Positions 1 to 9,678 of a DNA stretch of 64,000 nt are shown here, piece by piece. This stretch comes from Aquilaria yunnanensis (taxonomy: Eukaryota; Streptophyta; Magnoliopsida; Malvales; Thymelaeaceae), in assembly GCA_039654915.1 (NCBI GenBank), contig CM077593.1:74132501-74196500 (forward strand), read 5' to 3'. Both the position numbers and the translations under genes were made by a program. The notes under the pieces were generated by a model. The model worked only from the letters and a program-made list of their open reading frames with translations, did no database searches and was not told the origin of the DNA. Each line of letters begins with the position of its first letter. Position 1 is the stretch's first letter.

Positions 1-1185
1 TATCCGTTATGTGCTTGGCATGGGAACCAACCTCCGATAGCTTCTTCCATCGCTCCTGCTCCCACTGGTCACACAACTGATTCCACACCTGCTGACTGTA
101 GCAGGGTGGAACATGTGGCCGCAGTAAATTGTAGTCAGGGCTGTCGAAGAAGTGGGGGATCTTCTGAATCTCGATGGACTTCCAATGATAGACGCGGTTT
201 CGCACGGACCGCGAACAGTAGTCGAAGACAATTCGGTGGATGGCGCCGAAGTCTTTTAGGTCCCATCTATAGTAGTTCTGCAATTTGACAAAGAAGAAAC
301 AAAATTATGAATTAGTCCATATACAAAGTATTGTTTAAAAATGTATTACAACCAATTACCTCTAACGTGGTTACGTGCTCCTCTTGTGCAGCTCGAGATG
401 CATGTGACTAAGCTATAGAACTTTCGTCCCACAACCTCACATGAATAGAGGCTACGGTGGAATGAACAGAGTCATCAGTGAGTAAGCTGTAACAAATGAT
501 GATTATAGTAAGATATATATATATAAACTGATGTAACTAAGAACAACGTATAATTATATCAAAATTAACTTTGTAAGAGTCAGTAATACTTACTCTCGAG
601 GGACGATGAGCAAACGGTCCTGCGGAGGTGGAGGTGGTGGTAAGTCAACTACCCGTGGGCCTCGCCCTCTAGGTAATGGGGCCCCAGCAGCTGGCTGCGC
701 GTCGGCGCGACCGCTGGGCCGCCAGTGGCCGGGCCCTGCTGAGGCGACTACTGTTGATGCTGACTCGGGTGTAGCCCAGGTAGATGATGAGTGGATATAC
801 CGAGCTCATCTGGATCATGGAATGAATTAGGATCGACATCCCATGTGGGCTGCCCGATCCCTGTATGCTGGTACTGATATGACCCGGATATTCCGCTCAT
901 ATCCGGGTAATACGCATCAATCTGCGTGTCTCAAAACTGCTGAAATGCGGAGCTCGATGCGCCAAACGTCTACAGCACATAAGGTCGTGGCACTGGAGTA
1001 TATGGCAGCTGGGTCTGTGGCTGGGTCTGTGGCACCGGTGTCTGAGCCTAGGTATCTGGGACCTGGGTCTGAGTCTCAGTCTGTGACACCTATGTAGGTG
1101 TCACAGCAGGCTGTCGTCGACCCCGACGATCATGTATGTCCTTGGCCGGGCCTTTGCCCGAGCCAGACTGTCTGGGGCGAACCAT
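1..1185 (-). pseudogene. CACTA second ORF, Transposase_24-type (Ptta/En/Spm), decayed and cut by window edge
   Basis: Minus-strand reading starts at ATG 1183-1185 with a basic N terminus (MVRPRQSGSGKGPAKD) followed by a Gln/Pro/Thr-rich region. A last exon at 277-1 encodes a conserved block containing YYRWDLKDFGAIHRIV and the Trp/Tyr-rich stretch typical of pfam Transposase_24. It is open to the window edge. An intron at about 359-278 has GT and AG borders on the minus strand, and an upstream exon ends at 360. Stops interrupt the N-terminal part (for example TAG at about 1097, 1043 and 977) and the middle exon (TAG at 408-410). Most fall where CAG or CGA codons would fit the Gln-rich context. 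Known: this protein family accompanies TNP2 in plant CACTA elements; its biochemical role is poorly defined. The exon structure between about 480 and 600 is not resolved. Confidence 0.75.
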
Positions 1186-1929
1186 CCTAAAATTAAAGTT
1201 AAACATGTTTATTACATATATATGTAATACTAAATTACCATTACGTCATAGTCTTTTATTTATAAATGACCATTCTGCACTAACATTTACATATTAAATT
1301 TCATTATTTTAGTAAACTCATTAATTTTGAAATTGCCATCATTTCAATACCATTTGTGCAGTAACACTTTTTAAAATTGCCAATTATTCGATATATACTT
1401 ATTTATAAAATTAAATTATTAAACTAGCATTAGCTGATTATACTTACAATACTGAAGTAACATTATTGTTGTAACTTCCACTGCTTACACTAACATTATT
1501 GAAGTGATAACAATATTACTCTAACATTATTGAACTAACAGTTTTTTATATTAACCACATATATAGTAACATGCTGCTGTACAAATAGAACTAACCATTA
1601 TTACATAAAAAAAAATTTATAACTAACCACATACATATTACTAACACCATATATAAAATTACCTAAAACATACAATATAAAAACTAGCTTCTTAAAATTT
1701 AACATTCAATACATGCATTATATATATATATGTAAACAACAACTATATGTAATAACAAACATTAATTATATATGAAAAAGTACTTAAAAATTAAAAATAC
1801 TTAGTTTAAATAGCTCTGGAGGAGATTTTGGGTGTAGGTTTGGAAGAAGGCGTCGCAGAATAGAAGGAATGGAGTGGTGAAAACTAAAGAACTCCCACGA
1901 ATTTAAAGGGAAGGTCTGGCGATTCAGCT
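1186..1929. other. AT-rich non-coding stretch upstream of the CACTA second ORF
   Basis: No gene is seen. The segment is strongly AT-rich, with repeated CTAACATTATT-like words around 1440-1560. The last 120 bases (about 1805-1925) become purine-rich and resemble in position the leader of the TNP2 gene at 8340-8460, so they may be the leader or promoter of the second ORF. This role is inferred. Confidence 0.4.
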
Positions 1930-2390
1930 ACCAATTTGACCTACGATTTTCCTGCATTTTTTAAAACTGTAGGAAAACCGTAGTAAAGTTTCCTACGATT
2001 TTCTTACGAAAAATATGAAATGCATGAAAAGCATAGGAAACTAAAAAATGGAATTTCCCACCAGTAATTGGTTTCCCGCCTTCCTTCCTACGAATCTCCT
2101 ACGGTTTTGCTACTTTATTTCCTACGCTTTTATGACATCTAATTTTCCTATAGTTTTACTACTTATCTGAAATATTGACTCAAAACCGTCGGATAGCGCG
2201 CTACCCTAGGTGATTATGGTCCTACATATTTCCTACGATTTTTTAACGTCTGTCATTTCCTATAGTTTTTCGACATACTTTAAATATTAACTCAAAACCG
2301 TCGCCCATCACATTGCCCTAGGTAATATTTCCTACATCTTTCCTACGATTATTAATTACTAACTTAAAACCGTCGGACAGAGGGAATATC
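1930..2390. repeat. Subterminal-type CACTA repeats, internal block
   Basis: Many short copies of TTCCTACGATTTT-like and AAAACCGTCGGA-like words occur here in both orientations. They are the same words as in the true terminal block at 8460-8959. In En/Spm-type elements such repeats bind the element-encoded TnpA-like protein at both ends. Here the block lies 6 kb inside the right terminus and directly upstream of the second ORF. It may be a second promoter-proximal binding array or the end of a second, nested or truncated CACTA element that lost its last 90 or so bases. Confidence 0.75.
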
Positions 2391-2581
2391 AAATATTTAT
2401 ATATAGATATATATATATGTATATCTAATTTATAATGTGTTTATATATGAACTAATTATATGGTTGGAAGTTAATTATTTAACTTCTTTTAGTTGATGAA
2501 TAAATGAAAATATTTATATTTGGAAATTAAATATATAGATTTAATGTATATGGTCAGATTGAATCTCCCAAATTTATTAAC

Positions 2582-3510
2582 AGGTAAAATCCTCCGGGGG
2601 TCACCTAGCTTATTTTTTTGTCCTAAACGGGTACCTTACCTTCAAATTGTCCTACCGAGGTACCTTACCTCTTATCGCGTGTCCTGTTTAACTACGTTCC
2701 GTTAATTTCAGAGTTATATCTAACGGAAATTGCTTACGTTGTATTAAAAATATTAAAATAAATTATAAAATAACACTTATGGTCCTTTAATTTTTTTCTA
2801 TCAACAATTCTAAACTCTAACATTATAAATCTAACCCTAAACTTTTGTCATGATCTCTTTCATCCCTCTCCTCATTCTCGACTCTGCTGCTCTTCACTAC
2901 CACCTCATTTGCTCTCTGACCATCACCTAGAAATTGCATCGTCTTTCGATTCATCAACCTCATACCTCAACGCTTCCTTCCCACTCAACAACTCCAAAAT
3001 TACCACCCCAAAAGCGTAGACATCGCATTTCTGGGTCACCACTCCGGAGAGCTGAACCTCTGGCGCCATGTACCCTCTCGTCCCTTCGATCGTCAAATTC
3101 CTCGAATCCGATCGATTCTCTGTGACTTTGCCGCACAATTCCGCAGCCCCGAAGTGACAGATCTTAGCGTTGAGAGAATCCTCCATGATCACCACGCTAG
3201 TGCTCTTGATGCGATTGTCAGTGAAATTCGCATGGACGCCTGAGAAATTATGGATGTAATCTAGGCCATGGGCTAAATCGGCTGTGATTCTCATCCAAGA
3301 AACCCACGTAGAAAGCACTGTGAAATCAGGGTTCTTCCGATTCCTCAAGCAATCGGCGAGATTAGCACCGGCGACAAATTCATAGACGAGATATATGAAA
3401 TTCTCAAAAATTGATGCACCCTGAAAATGTACCTTGGTAGGACAATTTGAAAGTAAGGTACCCGTTTAGGATAAAAAAATAAGCTAGGAGACCCCCGGTG
3501 GATTTTACCC
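2582..3510. mobile_element. Pack-MULE (non-autonomous Mutator-like element) with captured kinase exon
   Basis: Seen: inverted terminal repeats of about 80 bp (2582-2660 against 3510-3430) start GGTAAAATCC and include CCTAAACGGGTACCTTAC in both arms. The perfect 10-bp direct repeat ATTTATTAAC flanks the element at 2572-2581 and 3511-3520. Long TIRs plus a 9-10 bp target duplication are diagnostic of Mutator-like elements. No transposase is encoded. The interior holds a receptor-kinase exon fragment on the minus strand. A relative with matching ends lies at 36281-42540. It is inserted in the CACTA element, so it is younger than that insertion. Confidence 0.9.
2925..3412 (-). pseudogene. Captured LysM receptor-like kinase fragment (LYK3-type kinase domain)
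   Basis: About 162 codons are open on the minus strand inside the Pack-MULE. Recognisable kinase features in order are the hinge-like [15 protein letters not shown], the alpha-E segment AHGLDYIHN, an atypical catalytic loop ([12 protein letters not shown], lacking HRD), [12 protein letters not shown] in place of the usual DFG motif, and GTRGYMAPE with [17 protein letters not shown]. The non-canonical loop and HFG motif match the LYK3 branch of LysM receptor kinases, which take part in chitin and symbiosis-related signalling. The LysM ectodomain, transmembrane segment and N-lobe are missing, so it cannot make a receptor. The reading frame is free of stops, suggesting recent capture or constraint. 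Any transcription would have to come from the MULE or the CACTA element. Confidence 0.75.
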
Positions 3511-3726
3511 ATTTATTAACATTATTATTATTTTTTTAATAGCATGCAATAATTTTTTGTGGGAAAAAAGTTAATTATTTTCATTTCAACAACACAAGTA
3601 ATTAGATATGTGATGATTAAATTTCATAATTTTTTTTTCTTTTCTATCCAAAACATAAATGCATTCAAAGTAATTATATTACAATTTCAAATAAAACATG
3701 CAGATGTTTTGAACAATTACACTTAA

Positions 3727-6700
3727 TCAAACATGCTCACCTTCATCTGACTCTAAACTATCCAGCGATGCTTCATCATCTGATGTATCCCCATCGGCTT
3801 GTGTGACCTCGATGTTCTGATCCATGTGTTGCACGATTTCAGGATAACACGTTGTATCGACAAGTATGTTAATCTCATCAAGGCCAATGCCATCAGTTGT
3901 TACCATTGGTACTTCACTTGAAATCACTTCTTGGAACAGCTCATCTGTGGTTTCTAACTGACATGTTTGCTCATCAAACATTTCCTCATTGTCCTTAGAT
4001 CGAATACTAAAATTATTCGATAAACAATCGATGAAAGCTCGTCGCTTCGTCTTAACCACCGGCCACCACTGATGAAGAGCCTTGTTAGGGTACTCACAGT
4101 AGTAAACTTGTTGAGCCTATGTCGCAAAGATAAACGGCTCAGGTGGTGATAATCTTGACTTCCATTTAATGTCAACAACACTAGTACGTGGGCAACTTCA
4201 AACACCACGTGTCGGATCAAACCAAGTACATTTGAACAGCGTCATGACTTCATTCCCACTCCTGTGGTACTCAATACGTATAATCTCATCAATAAAGCCA
4301 TAAAAATCATACCCACTGGATCCCCATGTCTCACACTTCACGCAAACACCATAATTTTGTGTCGTTTTGTCTTTGTCATAGGATTGTGTGTGGAAATAAA
4401 AACCATTCACAATACATCCATTGTATGAAACGGCCACTCGAATAGGACCACGGGCTAATTGTACAATACGAGGATCTAATTTATCCTTGAAATGGTTAAC
4501 CTGAAAATATAAAGTTAATATAATAACATAATTGCATAGTATATTCAACAGAACACAATTAGGAACATAAAAATTATCACGCCATGAAACTCACGTATGA
4601 TGAGAACCATTCGGTCAAATGTTGATCTCGATAACTTTGTAATTCACTTTCACCTAATTGGGGAAATCTTGTTGATATATAAGAGTCAAAGTGCCTAAAA
4701 TGATAACTAGTCAATAATGAATTAAAGCAATCAGATTGATATAAAAACCGTCACAGTTGTTTACATATATGTCACCTGACAATCGGTATAATCTCATTGC
4801 AGTTGCGCAAAGTGTAGATATGCATTTGATGTTTTTCAGTGGGATCAAGTAAGCGTTGTCGCCCGCAGTTGGGTATGTTATGACATCTTGTATTGAAGAT
4901 AGATAACAATTGACCCTCGACATCAGCCAAAGGAATAGCAATATCATCATTTCGTGGGACCCTGTTTAACCGTGTAGGAATATTTACTTCAAAGTAATGG
5001 CTACAGAATGTAGACATTTCCTGGACCAAGTACGCTTCCACAATTGATCCTTCAATTGCAGCTTTATTTCTAGCCTTTCGCTTCAATGACCGCATTAGTC
5101 TGCCAAGTTAAAAAAATGTAACAATTAATGACATATAATATGCGAAAATTATTGACATATAATATATGAAAATTATTGACAGAAATATGAATGGAAATTA
5201 AAAAATTACCTTTCAAATGGATACATCCATCGAAATTGAACTGGACCACACAACTTTGCCTCATGAGGGAGGTGGATAACAAGATGTTCCATCGAATCAA
5301 AAAACGCAGGAGGGAATATCTTTTCTAGCTTACATATGGTAACCGCTGTATTCCGCTCCAACTGTTGTATGTCATCAAATCGAATCCTACTTGTACATAA
5401 AGTTCTGAAAAATGAGCAAAACTCAGAAATCGTTTCCCGTATAGGACCTGGCATATACCCACGTAATGCAATAGGAAGCAACCTCTGCATTAACACATGA
5501 CAATCGTGACTCTTGAAGTTATACAATGTACCGTCACTCAAGTTAACCGTGCAGCCCAAGTTCGAGGCATACCCATCAAGCATCTTTATTGTTCTCAGCC
5601 ACAGAGTAACATCTCTTATATGTTCCCGACTCAGCGTATAAGATGCTTTTGGTTTTACACATTTTCCCCTAATATTTCGTAAATGTAGTTCACGCCGCAT
5701 ATTTTTTAACTCCTGAAGCGAAAGGCGAGAATTGGAGTTATCTTTTTTTTTCCCACGTATATCCATAACAATATTAAAAATATTCTCGAAACAATTTTTT
5801 TCAATATGCATGACGTCCAAATTATGGCGAACTAGCAAATGCTTCCAGTATGGTAATTCCCAGAATATACTCCGCTTTAACCAATTATGCCACTCTCCAA
5901 ACCCCGCAACTCGGTGTTTATCATATGAAAAGCCAAACGGAGGAAAACAATACCCAACCAACATAGCATGTATTTCCTCACCTGACTTATATGGAGTAGC
6001 GACAGCACTAACCTTCTTCCCTGGGATGAACAATGTTACATTCGAACGGAATGTGTGATTATGCAGTAAAAAAACCCTGTGGCAATCAAACCAACATGGC
6101 TTTCTGCATTTCTTCAACATAAATGTGTCAATTTCATCCATGCAATATGGGCACGCAAGCTTACCATGGGTACTCCAACCTGAAAGGTTTCCTAGTGTAG
6201 GAAAATCATTAATTGTCCATAATAAACGTGCCTTCATAAGAAAATTTTGTTGTCGATAACTGTCCCATGTAACAACCCCTTCCGACCATAAAGTTTTGAG
6301 CTTCTCAATCAATGGTCGTAAAAACACATCAATGTTGCGTCCTGGTGCTCTAGGACAAGGAATCAGGAGAGTCATAAAGATGAAGGGTTCTTTCATACAC
6401 AGTTTTGGCGGAAGATTGTAAACAACTATAAAGATTGGCTATATCATGTATGTTCCACCAACAACATTATTCGGGTTAAATCCATCGGTACACAATCCGA
6501 GCCTAACATTTCTAATTTCATCAGCGAATGATGGGAATGTTCGATCTACGTGACACCACGCTTCAGACTGACATGGATGACCCATACTTCCATCATTGCA
6601 TGATTTATTATAAGCATGCCAAGTCATGTGAGTCGCTGTTTTTGATGACATGTACAAGCGCTTCAACTTGCATGTTATTGGTAGATACCGTAACAATTTT

Positions 6701-7605
6701 TTGGGAATCAACGTCTTTCTTCCGGAGGTTACTCTTTCTTTATATCTACTACTTCCACATTCACGACAATGTGTTAATTTCTCATCTTCCCGATAGAGTA
6801 GCATACAGTTATTCTCACATGCATGAATTTTTATATATGGCAACCCAAGTCCTTTTGTGAGTTGTTTCGCATCATATAGGGTGGATGGGAGTTTATTACT
6901 TTCAGGCAACATTTCTTTCATAAGCTCCAGTACTCTATCGAAACAACGATCTGTCATATTAAACTCACTTTTGCAACTCAACAATTGGGTTATTGCAGAC
7001 AATCGTGTTTGTTTAGTGCACCCATCCCACAACGGTGCATTTGCATCATCCAACAAATTATAAAATTGTTGTGCGGTCGGATTAGGTAACCCCTCTCTCA
7101 TTTCAGACACATCGAACACATTATCATTATTATCACTGCCATTATCAGCTTCTTCGACATCAGCATCGATAAACTCTTCATCCACCAACATTCTTTCACT
7201 ATTTTCAGATCCTACATTTGATGATAACGGACCCATTGATTCACATACCATCTGTTCATATGCATTTATACTACTCGATTCTCCATTTATCCCTCCATAT
7301 AACTGCGATGGAAAATAGCTACGGGTCATACTGAAATTGTGCAGATTGCTATCATATTGCTCATTGTGATAGTACCATATGTAATAGTTTGGCGTAAATC
7401 CATATCGAAACAAATGCTCTCTCATTTTTAGCTCTATTCTATAAAATCTATTATTACATTTACGACAAGGGCATTTAATCATTTCTGACTCCTTCCTATT
7501 AAACGCAAACTGTAAAAACTCATTAACACCAGCCATAAATGCAGAATTCATATATCCATCTGTATCTGTCCTCTGGTACATCCACTCACGTCCATTAGCA
7601 GCCAT
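3727..7605 (-). pseudogene. CACTA TNP2-family transposase gene with three in-frame stops
   Basis: Exons on the minus strand, by GT-AG borders: 7605-5210, 5099-4776, 4694-4595 and 4500-3727. Exon 1 begins MAANGREWMYQ with the transposase-associated domain (CPCRKCNNRFY zinc-ligand cluster). The TNP2 core follows, including the HNLDVMHIEKNCFENIFN motif. Exon 2 carries the DUF4218 region (KRKARNKAAIEGSIVEAY). Exon 4 carries DUF4216 (DFYGFIDEIIRIEY, TLFKCTWFDPTRG) and ends in an acidic tail. Three stops lie within otherwise continuous frames: TAG at 6441-6439, where relatives have the Trp of the YSMWP-type motif; TGA at 4200-4198; and TAG at 4119-4117. All fit C-to-T or G-to-A change. Otherwise length and domain order match a full-size transposase, which would bind CACTA termini and catalyse excision. 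It is now inactive unless the stops are read through. Confidence 0.88.
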
Positions 7606-7789
7606 TTTGGTTCCCTTGTAAAATAGATAGTAAAAACCCTCAACAAAAATACATAATATATTTATTATATTTCATATAATATAAATATAATGAAAATGTA
7701 AATGAATTACTTATATATGTTATGCATACATGTCAACCTTCCATAACTAAACTGCCTATTCCATTAAGGTAAGGGCCCTACTCCATTAA

Positions 7790-8008
7790 AAGTTGTATAA
7801 GCAGTAAACCATTTTAACTGTTCCATGTTAATAGCATTTTATGTAAATTTCGGCAGCATTTCCCTTCAGTTCCCGTTCACAGTGTTTCTCAATAATATCA
7901 ACTTATTGAGAAACACACGACGGGAACAATTTGGGAAATACTCTACCAAATTTCACAAACTGCTACTACGATAGGAACACATTAACTGAAATACTGCTTA
8001 TACAAGTT
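7790..8008. repeat. Imperfect 106-bp hairpin in the CACTA leader
   Basis: Arms 7790-7895 and 7903-8008 are each 106 bp and are inverted copies with mismatches. They share GTATAAGCAGT at the outer end and GTTTCTCAATAA at the loop. The loop is only 7 bp. It lies about 190-400 bp upstream of the TNP2 start codon, so it would fall in the promoter or 5' leader. Confidence 0.85.
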
Positions 8009-8030
8009 TCAATTGTCCAACTTGGACAAT

Positions 8031-8135
8031 CCATGATTATGTTAATTACAAATATAACTTAATCCAATACATTTTGTTTGCCAACAATCTGAATCGGACC
8101 AATATTATATTTGTCATCAACATAATCATGAATGG
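8031..8135. repeat. Second small inverted repeat next to the hairpin
   Basis: An ATGATTATGTTAATTACAAATATAA-type arm near 8031-8070 pairs imperfectly with 8095-8132 (ATATTTGTCATCAACATAATCAT in the opposite sense). It directly follows the larger hairpin. No known function. Confidence 0.6.
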
Positions 8136-8459
8136 AGAATCTAAGGTATAATAAATAAATACTTATTATGCAACTACACGCTGTGATAAGTCAACTACCT
8201 AAAACAACATAAGTATATTTTATAAAAAATAAATAATTACCATTTAAATCACTAACCTCTAAAGTCAGCTAACTAAAACAACATAAATATATCTTATAAC
8301 AAATAAATAATTAACAGTTAAATCACTAATCTATAAATTAATTTTAAATACCTCTATTGAGCTGAAGAAGATGTTGAACCGAAAGTAAAAACGGACGTAG
8401 AAATTGTGGCTGGGACGAGCTGGAGAAGAGGGTGCGAGTGGTATTTATAAGCAAAATCT

Positions 8460-8959
8460 GTAGCAATATCGTAGGTATATATGAAAAGTTAAACTGCAAG
8501 AATAGGGTAGGAAATTTGTAGTAAATAACGTAAAAAAAATGTAGGAAAAAAAAACTGTAGGAAAATTGAAGGACTAAAATTCCTACATTTTTAAGACACC
8601 CACTCTTTTTTTGTCTCAAAACCGTAGGAAAAAAAATAAAGGGAAAATCGTCAGATACTTTTTTGTCTCAAAAGCGTAGGAAAATAAAATGCAGGAAAAG
8701 CGTTGGATAGCGTATCCGACGCTTTTCCTGCATATGTGGTCCCTACCCATTTATTTCGCATCAAAATCGTCGGACGAATTGGCGCCATTATTTCCCGCCT
8801 TCTTACTCTGACATTTGTCCTACGCTTTTTTGTGTCAGAAGTTTATTGAATGAAAACCGTCGGACATAATATTTCGTCCGACGGTTTTCCTAGGAATAAT
8901 TTTCCTACGCTTTTTTTCCTAGGAAATTGTCATAGCAAATACTCTTCACCCTTGTAGTG
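8460..8959. repeat. CACTA terminal and subterminal repeat region
   Basis: This is the terminal region of the CACTA element. It holds repeated GTAGGAAAA / TTCCTACG and AAAACCGTCGGA words in both orientations, ending in CTTGTAGTG (8951-8959), the complement of CACTACAAG. Paired copies at 8866-8888 form a small palindrome around CCGTCGGAC / GTCCGACGG. These are the expected recognition sites for element proteins. Confidence 0.85.
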
Positions 8960-9678
8960 ATTGAGTAAAAAGCTAAAGCTCCCACAAAATCCTCCTAAAT
9001 GTTCCCCATTGAAATATAAATTTGTCTTGGCTTCCCTCCAAAACCAACAGTGCCCAAATCATTTATTGACCAAGGTTGACCCATGTTTGACCCCTCTGAC
9101 TATGGTTTGACCAAGCAAAATTACCAAAATACCTTATTAGCTTCACTTTTAAGAAAAGTCTCAAACTTGGTCAATTTAACTTCAAACCTCACCAATTCAC
9201 CAAAAGGTTTCAAACACCATTTGTCACCTTCTCAAACCCATTTTGACCATGTTTAACTTGTAAATTATTATTTTGCTGTTCCTTGCTTCTTCAATAAGAA
9301 AAAGCTAATCAATGGTCAAATTGAGCTCAAATATCATTGCTATGTTCATTTCAACTTTAGAAACTTAATTGTTCATTTCAACTCTAGAAACTCAATTCCA
9401 TCTTTTTTTGGTAAATGTTTGACCTTCTACTTGCAAAATTACCATTTTGTCCATAGTTTCCTTTATGGTTAAACAACTTGAAGTTTTGCTCCTATGGACT
9501 ACCAAGACTTGTGTGTTGGCTTAATTTGACTTGCTAGTGAAAAGTGAAATTAAATAAATAATCAAGCAATTAAATGAAATTAATTACCTGATAATTTGAT
9601 GGCTCTTATAAAAGAAACCTCATATAGATGAGCCTTTGAATCCTTGAATTGACAAAGCAAGAATGGCACCATTACACT
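8960..9678. other. Non-coding spacer with TTGACC cluster
   Basis: No gene is seen. Six copies of TTGACC (the plant W-box core) occur on the plus strand at 9066, 9076, 9087, 9107, 9243 and 9419, four of them within 47 bp. The rest is AT-rich. Confidence 0.5.

Larger units (their letters stand above)
1..8959 (-). mobile_element. CACTA (En/Spm-type) DNA transposon, 5' terminus and most of body
   Basis: Seen: the right end reads CACTACAAG on the minus strand (8951-8959), the signature terminus of CACTA elements. About 500 bp of clustered short subterminal repeats adjoin it. A TNP2-family gene (7605-3727) and then a Transposase_24-type ORF (1185 to the window edge) follow, both transcribed leftward from that terminus. 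Known: plant CACTA elements carry a TNP2/TnpD-like gene followed by a TnpA or ORF2-like gene and move by cut and paste. The other terminus lies beyond position 1, so the length and the target duplication cannot be read. A Pack-MULE (2582-3510) sits inside it. A second block of subterminal-type repeats at 1930-2390 leaves open that two related elements are nested here. Both genes carry premature stops, so this copy is non-autonomous. Confidence 0.88.

Noticed and set aside
606..1097. Plus-strand ORFs at 606-830 and 843-1097
   Set aside because: They are antisense shadows of the Gln/Pro-rich start of the CACTA second ORF on the minus strand.
2520..3125. Plus-strand ORFs across the Pack-MULE
   Set aside because: 2520-2705 reads across the target site and TIR; 2934-3125 is antisense to the kinase exon. 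No independent protein is indicated.
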